From positions 1,452,050 through 1,516,049 of the forward strand of contig NZ_SNWP01000010.1 in the NCBI RefSeq assembly GCF_004361915.1: a stretch of DNA of 64,000 nucleotides, written 5' to 3'. Of the stretch, positions 59,245 to 64,000 are shown piece after piece. The stretch comes from Sediminibacterium goheungense. GTDB taxonomy: Bacteria; Bacteroidota; Bacteroidia; Chitinophagales; Chitinophagaceae. The translations under genes were made by a program, and so were the position numbers. The notes below the pieces were generated by a model. It saw nothing but the letters and a program-made list of their open reading frames with translations. It did not search any database and was not told the DNA's origin. Within the stretch, counting starts at the first letter, position 1, and each line of letters starts with the position of its first letter.

Positions 59245-59544
59245 TTTCTACCTCTTTTAAAATGTAAGGACCAATAAATTTACTGAGTGACTGAGGAGTT
59301 ACAAGTTCTACTTTCCTACCAAATAGTTCTTCTAAGAAGAAAGACAAGTCCATAAAATTGTCGAATGTTTTTTTTCGGGTACAAAATCTACCAGCAAATC
59401 AACATCACTTGATTCTGTTGAAGTTCCTTTTGAGAATGAACCAAAAATACCCAAGCGATTTACTCCATAGGATTTTATCACTTCCCTATTTGTAGAGATA
59501 GCAGATAAAAGTTCTTGCTTACTATGAAGTTTCACCCGGCTCAT
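59231..59544 (-). pseudogene. MNT-type nucleotidyltransferase with a frameshift
   Basis: From ATG 59544 the frame encodes a minimal nucleotidyltransferase: SYGVNRLGIFGSFSKGTSTESSDVDLLVDF, with GSFxxG and the DxD metal-binding pair. At a run of eight A (about 59367-59374) the frame is lost and stops at 59332. One extra A would restore TFDNFMDLSFFLEELFGRKV and on to a stop at 59231, a normal C-terminus of about 104 aa in total. In MntA/HepT systems the protein AMPylates its HEPN toxin partner. The frameshift may be a mutation, a sequencing error in the homopolymer or slippage. Confidence 0.8.
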
Positions 59545-59593
59545 TCTGATGATGAATTTACGTTTTTTACTGTATGCGTCAATTAACAACCAA

Positions 59594-59622
59594 CAAAAAA
59601 CCCTCCGCATTACTGCGGAGGG
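59594..59622 (-). terminator. Terminator after tRNA-like copy A
   Basis: On the - strand CCCTCCGCA/TGCGGAGGG closes on a TAA-type loop and is followed by TTTTTTG. The same hairpin recurs after copies B and D. Confidence 0.9.
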
Positions 59623-59627
59623 TTTTG

Positions 59628-59710
59628 CTCCCAAAGCTGGACTTGAACCAGCGACCCTCTGATTAATCAGCCTCAGGCGGAATGCTCTAACCAACTGTCT
59701 TATTTTGAGA
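59628..59710 (-). pseudogene. tRNA-Asn-like copy A (degenerate)
   Basis: The 3' part (T arm GCTGG-TTCAAGT-CCAGC, acceptor TTTGGGA) is intact. The acceptor 5' strand is TCTCAAA, and the D-stem reads AGAC instead of GCTC. The anticodon arm is replaced by TTCCGCCTGAGGCTGATT, followed by TAATCAGAGGGTC left from a tRNA-Asn. It is unlikely to be a working tRNA. Confidence 0.7.
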
Positions 59711-59721
59711 ACACCATAAAA

Positions 59722-59750
59722 CAAAAAACCCTCCGCATTACTGCGGAGGG
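59722..59750 (-). terminator. Terminator after tRNA-like copy B
   Basis: Same CCCTCCGCA/TGCGGAGGG hairpin with a TTTTTTG tail on the - strand as after copy A. Confidence 0.9.
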
Positions 59751-59755
59751 CTCTG

Positions 59756-59837
59756 CTCCCAAAGCTGGACTTGAACCAGCGACCCTCTGATTAATCCGCC
59801 TTAGGCGGAATGCTCTAACCAACTGAGCTATTTGGGA
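59756..59837 (-). pseudogene. tRNA-Asn-like copy B with replaced anticodon arm
   Basis: Acceptor (TCCCAAA/TTTGGGA), D arm (GCTC...GAGC) and T arm are perfect, giving an 82-nt gene. The centre is TCCGCCTAAGGCGGA, a palindrome, in place of the tRNA-Asn anticodon arm, followed by 13 extra nt that still match the Asn 3' half. Forced into a tRNA fold, the anticodon would be UAA, but position 33 would be C instead of the near-invariant U. A functional odd tRNA cannot be fully excluded. Confidence 0.6.
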
Positions 59838-59860
59838 TTATACCTGATATTCTCTTTTCA

Positions 59861-59916
59861 GCCTCTGATTAATCCGCCTCAGGCCGAATGCTCTAACCAA
59901 CTATCTTATTTTGAGA
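59861..59916 (-). pseudogene. tRNA-Asn-like copy C, 5' half only
   Basis: Contains the acceptor 5' strand (TCTCAAA), D loop and an altered anticodon arm (TCGGCCTGAGGCGGA), then ends after ATTAATCAGAGG. T arm and acceptor 3' strand are missing. Confidence 0.75.
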
Positions 59917-59928
59917 ACACCACAAAAC

Positions 59929-59956
59929 AAAAAACCCTCCGCATTACTGCGGAGGG
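59929..59956 (-). terminator. Terminator after the tRNA-Asn 3' fragment
   Basis: Third copy of the CCCTCCGC/GCGGAGGG hairpin with a TTTTTTG tail on the - strand, directly after fragment D. Confidence 0.88.
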
Positions 59957-59961
59957 TTCTG

Positions 59962-60008
59962 CTCCCAAAGCTGGACTTGAACCAGCGACCCTCTGATTAA
60001 CAGTCAGA
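59962..60008 (-). other. 3' fragment of tRNA-Asn(GTT), probable attachment site
   Basis: The - strand reads TCTGA-CTGTTAA-TCAGA, a canonical anticodon arm with anticodon GTT, then GGGTC, the T arm and acceptor TTTGGGA. The 5' half is absent: sequence upstream (60009 on) is unrelated AT-rich DNA. A displaced 3' tRNA half at the edge of foreign DNA is the standard trace of integration into a tRNA gene; the intact tRNA would be at the far end of the island, outside the window. Confidence 0.7.
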
Positions 60009-60224
60009 TTTTTTTGTAAGCAAAACCCTTAATTATCAATGTTTTATACTTAAAATACTACTTAAAAGAACTTTGATGACCCAAAATATGACCTTATAAA
60101 TATTTTACAGGAAAATAATTTAAGATATACAAATAAAAAACATTTCTATTATCAAATACTATATAGGCCTCAGTATTTTTACTTCAAGCACTTAGTAAGT
60201 TAAAGTGATGTTTTGTGTGGCTTA
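60009..60224. other. AT-rich gap between the tRNA fragment and the methyltransferase
   Basis: No ORF or structured element seen. The abrupt drop in GC begins at the tRNA fragment. No integrase gene is at this end. Confidence 0.5.
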
Positions 60225-61355
60225 TCAATTGATGACTTTATTGTCCATGATGAATGACTTTAAAGCTACTGCAACAGCCTTCGCCAGTGGAACAGGAACT
60301 CCATTTCCTATCATCTTAAACTTTTTCGATAAAGGTAGAGCGGGTGGTAAAACATAAGAGTCCGGTACTCCTTGTATTCTTAAAGCCTCACGTACCGACA
60401 ACCGCCTGTGTCTGTATGGGTGCAAGTGAACCTCATTATTCCCATAGCAAGCTGTAGGGCTATATTTAAAACGATGAAGGCGTTTGAATGACGGTCTATT
60501 TGTTTCACCTTCATTGATTTGGTCAAGTACTTTGTACTCCACATACAAATTAAAGAACTCATTTGCGTTCGCAATTGAATTTATTTCTTTTTGTGTGACT
60601 AAACAACTTTCAACACACAATTCGATTGGTAAATCTTTGGGCTTGGTTAAACTTTTTCCAAAAGGAGCTTGTGATGCCCACTTGTATTTTGTTGCAGCAT
60701 CTTTATACTTATCGTCAACTGGGAAGGGGAACCATTTACCTATTGGATTATGAGTTAAGTTTTTTGAGTCAATTTCTGTTTTCTTAATACCAATAAAAAA
60801 AATTCTCTCTCTGTATTGAGGAACGCCAAATTCTAAAGCATTTAATTTTTCATAATCAATGAAATATTCCTTCTCAACTCTTTTTAAATGTGCCTTTAAA
60901 AATTCTTTAGTTTCATGTCGTTTTGTTAAACCAGTTACATTCTCCATTACAAAGAATGATGGCTTCAATTCTAAAATTTTATCAAAGAATAATATTGTGA
61001 GTTTGCCTCGATCCCCTTCAAAACCTTTACGACTTCCATTCATACTAAAGTCCTGACAAGGTGGTCCGCCTATTATACCAAAGTGTTTAGGCCTTCCATC
61101 AGGAAACGCTTCCCTTAAAATTTCACTTGAAGAAATTTCCTCTATGGATTTTGTATTAAAAATTTCCGCTTTAATTTTATTACCCCTTGATTTTCTCCAT
61201 GAACTAATTCCAGCAGCATGAAGTTTTGCAAAAACCACATCAACCTCATTAGTCCAAACAATTTCAAAACCTGCTTGTTCAAAACCCATATCTAAAAAAC
61301 CACCACCGGAATAGAAGGATAGTATTGGCAACTTCTGTACGTGATATTTATTCAT
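60225..61355 (-). CDS. DNA cytosine-5 methyltransferase
   Basis: A 376-aa C5-MTase with the motifs in order: I (ILSFYSGGGFLDMGFEQAG), IV with catalytic Cys (GGPPCQDFS, C100), VI (MENV), VIII (PQYRERIFFIG) and X (IGNGVPVPLAKAV), and a variable target-recognition region (about 200-310). It would methylate cytosine in a specific sequence to mark self DNA. It overlaps the nuclease gene by 8 nt in the same operon. DrmMII of class 2 DISARM and DruM of type II Druantia are enzymes of this class. Confidence 0.92.
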   Translation of the reverse strand: MNKYHVQKLPILSFYSGGGFLDMGFEQAGFEIVWTNEVDVVFAKLHAAGISSWRKSRGNKIKAEIFNTKSIEEISSSEILREAFPDGRPKHFGIIGGPPCQDFSMNGSRKGFEGDRGKLTILFFDKILELKPSFFVMENVTGLTKRHETKEFLKAHLKRVEKEYFIDYEKLNALEFGVPQYRERIFFIGIKKTEIDSKNLTHNPIGKWFPFPVDDKYKDAATKYKWASQAPFGKSLTKPKDLPIELCVESCLVTQKEINSIANANEFFNLYVEYKVLDQINEGETNRPSFKRLHRFKYSPTACYGNNEVHLHPYRHRRLSVREALRIQGVPDSYVLPPALPLSKKFKMIGNGVPVPLAKAVAVALKSFIMDNKVIN

Positions 61356-62439
61356 AAACTACTGTAAAGCTACTAGCAGTAGCATTTAATGATTGCTTTG
61401 TTTTTTTTAAATTATATAGTATTATAATTTTACCAATTAAAGATTCAAAATTCTCTTTTTTCTCTAACGGTAACCCATTTATTAAAATCAACTTATCTTG
61501 AGTCTTCAATTCTAACCCAATTGTTTCGTTGCTAAACTGATTGATTTTTTCGACTCTTCCAAATAGGTCATTTACAGCCTCAAAGTTTACAGTCAACCAT
61601 TTGGAATAAGAGCTACATGCGGGTCTATAAGAGCAATACTTGCAATTCTCAATAGTAGGATTTACAATAGCAGCCATATCATTATTTGAGATATGAAAGT
61701 TTATAGTAGAAAGTAATTCTAGTGCTTCCAAGTAAATTTTTTCACATTCTGAATTTTCAAATTCCACTTTAATGAAATCATTTCGAAGAGTTACTATGAA
61801 AAGAGATTTAGGATATTTTTTTGTCATTAAAAAATATAAATGCGCATATAGTTTGAGTTGAATTTCATATTCTATTTTGATCGTTTGTTCTGTTATACCA
61901 CTTTCATCAATTGCATCAGAAAATACTTTTCCAGTTTTGAAATCTAAAATTGTTGTACCTGAATCATTTTCAATTATCAAGTCTACAATACCAGTCACGG
62001 TTTTATCTGAATTTTCTAACCTCTTTTCAGGAAAAAAATTAGTTGAAGATGGTTGTATTGTATTCTTCAATCTATCTCGCTTTTTCAGTAAGATATTTTT
62101 AACTTGATTTTTCTTAAACGCAAAATCATTTACAAAATACTTCAAAGGAGTTATACCCACTAAACCATTTTCTTTCAATTCATCTTCTTTTTTTTTGATT
62201 AAGTCACTCCAGTTTTTTAAGAATGACTGTTCATCAATTATAACATCTTTTGATATCAGTTCTATCATTTTATGAAGTACAGAGCCAAAATGTGCATTTG
62301 CATTTATAGGCAATAAAGATTGATATCCGAATGAATTAGCTAAAACTAATTTATAAGGACAACTTATAGCTGAATAATATTGGCTTGGCGAAATCCGATT
62401 CACCATTTTTATTTTATGATCGCTTAACTTCTTAATCAT
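61348..62439 (-). CDS. RecB/Cas4-like PD-(D/E)XK nuclease with Cys cluster
   Basis: A 363-aa protein. The N-terminal NRISPSQYYSAISCPYK and HFGSVLHKMIELI, the core VTGIVDLIIENDSGTTILDFKTGKV (catalytic D and DxK), the following EIQLKLYAHLY and a Cys-rich NCKYCSYRPACSSY near residues 265-280 are the plan of the Fe-S PD-(D/E)XK nucleases (RecB, AddB, Cas4 type). It overlaps both neighbours (4 nt and 8 nt). In this operon it is likely the effector nuclease. Confidence 0.87.
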   Translation of the reverse strand: MIKKLSDHKIKMVNRISPSQYYSAISCPYKLVLANSFGYQSLLPINANAHFGSVLHKMIELISKDVIIDEQSFLKNWSDLIKKKEDELKENGLVGITPLKYFVNDFAFKKNQVKNILLKKRDRLKNTIQPSSTNFFPEKRLENSDKTVTGIVDLIIENDSGTTILDFKTGKVFSDAIDESGITEQTIKIEYEIQLKLYAHLYFLMTKKYPKSLFIVTLRNDFIKVEFENSECEKIYLEALELLSTINFHISNNDMAAIVNPTIENCKYCSYRPACSSYSKWLTVNFEAVNDLFGRVEKINQFSNETIGLELKTQDKLILINGLPLEKKENFESLIGKIIILYNLKKTKQSLNATASSFTVVYE

Positions 62440-64000
62440 TTATTCATAATTTTTTCAAAGCACCAACCTATTCTTCTTTGAAGATTAAAGGTATCTAAGC
62501 ATTCAAAATCATCCTCTACATTTCCTCCTTTACTAAGAATGTATTCGTGTGCTTCAATAATCCTATTTGTGTACCAAGCATCTTCTTCGGGTTTTTCTAA
62601 TTTCCAAAATGGATGAACAATTAATATAATTTTTCTTCTACCATTTCTTGCTGAGCCATATTTGATTGCGGGTAATCCATCAAAGTCAATCATATAATCG
62701 TCTTTTGTACTCCCTTCTTTGACAAAAAAGCTTTCAACAAACTGATCTCTCAATGTTGTAGCAAATGTTTTCCAATGTTTTAGTTCTACCTCTTCAAATT
62801 TTCCATCTGCGCCGGACTTATAATTACTATCTCTAAATATTCTTAAAATACCTAAACCTAAACGCCAGTCCAAAAGACTATGCCAATTCATATTACGATA
62901 TACCTTCAGGCAGTCGTAACAAGCATCATTGCATCTACTTTGATGCTCATCCGAATGAATTCGTGTTATGTATGTATCTAGTGATATTGGATGTAAGGCT
63001 TCATCAAGGATCGATTCAAACTCTTCGTAAAGTTTTCTAACAAACCCTGATCCGTTTGGCAGCTCATCTGTTAAAATAATTTCAGCAACGTTTTTCTTTA
63101 CAATATCATGAATTTCTCTTTTTGTTATGTCGGCGATTTCAATTTCTGTTGGGTCGACATCAAGTGTATCTGCCAAAACCCTTTGAAGTAAAAATGCACT
63201 TGAATAAAAACCTGCTCTTACTCCTAAACTCTGTCTCTCAAAATAATTTGGTTTGTCTTTCAGACTGAACATATCTAAATGCAACTCTGGGGGTACTGAA
63301 GTAGGATATAATTTTAAAATTTCAGTCTTCTTATTGATTGCAAGTGCTAAAGGATGTTCTTGAATTTTATTTATGAACTCAATACTGTACCCATTCTCAT
63401 TTATAAAAGGATTATTTGTACCGATAGCAGTTGGAACAAAAGCATCTTGTATCCATTGGTTGCGGAAAATCGAGTTCTTACGAGTCTCAGGATTATAATT
63501 TCGTATTTCATAATAACTACCTGAATAAAATTTGTCCCCATTTGTATTTATTCTCCAAGTTACATCCTTATCAGAAATTATAAGTTTTGCATTACCAACA
63601 TTTTTATCAAGTCTATTTGCATCATCTTCTGTTGAACGGTCAGCATAAATAGGTGGGCGATTTGTTACAAAGTCAGCCTCATCTTTATTGTCAGCTCCCA
63701 AAAGAAAATTTCCTCTGTATGCTTTAGGTGACTTAATTCTAAACTTTCCATATGTATAGGTATCAAAGTTTCCGCAACTTGGGCATTGCAAGTTCGTTGG
63801 TTCTTCATCTTCATTAAATGATTTATTATACCCGCATTGTTTGCACCTTTCCATCCATCTACTTAAATAGAAAGGAGAATTACCTGTCAAGCTATCTATC
63901 CTATTAGTTAAAATATCTCTACCGCCATCATTTAATTTTACAATATCTGAAGTAAAACCAATAGACTGATAAATAGCTTTGTCTTTTGTTTTCTGTGCAC
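62436..64000 (-). CDS. DUF1998/MZB-domain protein, C-terminal part (cut by window edge)
   Basis: The frame continues without a stop to the right edge, so the TTG at 63890 is internal and this is the C-terminal 520 or so residues of a larger protein. Visible are a zinc ribbon (CKQCGYNKSF...CPSCG), the segment VRAGFYSSAFLLQRVLADTLDVDP, IILTDELPNGSGFVRKL, and the MZB Cys cluster RCNDACYDCLKVYRNMNWHSLLDWRLG. This C-terminal module occurs in DrmB/DrmA of DISARM, DruE of Druantia and MrfA-type helicases. The missing N-terminus would decide between them. Confidence 0.88.
   Translation of the reverse strand, partial: AQKTKDKAIYQSIGFTSDIVKLNDGGRDILTNRIDSLTGNSPFYLSRWMERCKQCGYNKSFNEDEEPTNLQCPSCGNFDTYTYGKFRIKSPKAYRGNFLLGADNKDEADFVTNRPPIYADRSTEDDANRLDKNVGNAKLIISDKDVTWRINTNGDKFYSGSYYEIRNYNPETRKNSIFRNQWIQDAFVPTAIGTNNPFINENGYSIEFINKIQEHPLALAINKKTEILKLYPTSVPPELHLDMFSLKDKPNYFERQSLGVRAGFYSSAFLLQRVLADTLDVDPTEIEIADITKREIHDIVKKNVAEIILTDELPNGSGFVRKLYEEFESILDEALHPISLDTYITRIHSDEHQSRCNDACYDCLKVYRNMNWHSLLDWRLGLGILRIFRDSNYKSGADGKFEEVELKHWKTFATTLRDQFVESFFVKEGSTKDDYMIDFDGLPAIKYGSARNGRRKIILIVHPFWKLEKPEEDAWYTNRIIEAHEYILSKGGNVEDDFECLDTFNLQRRIGWCFEKIMNK

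Noticed and set aside
59756..59837. Functional tRNA-Leu(UAA)
   Set aside because: Size class, D arm and T arm are those of tRNA-Asn, position 33 would be C, and the central part is a palindrome insert next to remnants of the Asn anticodon arm.

Overview
The window comes from a bacterium of the phylum Bacteroidota, most likely a member of the Chitinophagales (Chitinophagaceae-like). The evidence is several Bacteroidota-type promoters (TTTG, about 19-22 nt, TAnnTTTG), large TonB-dependent receptors with carboxypeptidase-like N-terminal domains, BlaI/BlaR1, LytS/LytTR and membrane-bound AraC regulators, and families largely confined to this phylum (DUF6132, DUF4468-like, DUF4260). The backbone has moderate GC. 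Two regions, about 28.3-42.3 kb and from 60.0 kb to the right edge, are clearly AT-richer and hold defence-type genes.

Layout. (1) 1-5433, + strand: an inorganic-sulfur operon of tightly packed genes, with three rhodaneses, two tiny membrane proteins, thioredoxin, a heavy-metal-associated domain protein, an outer-membrane porin, a TsdA-like dihaem cytochrome c, and a two-part YeeE/YedE sulfur transporter preceded by a Crp/Fnr-type palindrome. (2) 5439-6885: DUF1003, a secreted protein and a candidate small RNA with its own promoter and terminator. (3) 6885-21231, - strand: a complete assimilatory sulfate-reduction operon (cysH-cysD-cysN-cysE-cysK-cobA-cysJ-cysI-TonB receptor-siroheme synthase/TSUP fusion). 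It is controlled by a SAM-I riboswitch with a terminator at its head. CysH has the Cys pairs of an APS reductase, which fits the absence of CysC. (4) 21.3-28.2 kb: a TonB receptor, YejK/NdpA, an AAC(6')-like acetyltransferase and a BlaI/BlaR1 pair whose operator covers the -7 box. Between them lie three copies of a MITE-like intergenic element.

(5) 28.8-41.9 kb: a defence island. A four-gene + strand module (stand-alone GHKL ATPase; double-GHKL histidine kinase; receiver protein with an unknown C-terminal region; unknown 265-aa protein) converges, with a 1-nt gap, on a five-gene - strand operon (DUF4007/SspB-like, large P-loop ATPase, PAPS-reductase-like sulfurtransferase, membrane protein, nucleoside deoxyribosyltransferase-like protein). 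The latter three-gene core looks like a DNA phosphorothioation (Ssp-type) module. The known Ssp effector SspE is absent, and the GHKL/two-component genes may take its place. This is the best candidate for an undescribed system.

(6) 42.3-58.2 kb: ordinary backbone with lipoproteins, a class C beta-lactamase-like hydrolase, an AraC regulator, an outer-membrane beta-barrel protein next to a LytS/LytTR pair with three 21-bp direct repeats upstream, an SDR and a CPBP protease. (7) 58.3-60.0 kb: higBA, a frameshifted MNT nucleotidyltransferase with a HEPN remnant, and a decayed tandem array of tRNA-Asn-like copies ending in a 3' tRNA-Asn fragment that looks like an attachment site. (8) 60.2-64.0 kb: the left end of a second defence island with a cytosine-5 DNA methyltransferase, a RecB/Cas4-like nuclease with a Cys cluster, and the C-terminal part of a DUF1998/MZB helicase-type protein that runs off the window.
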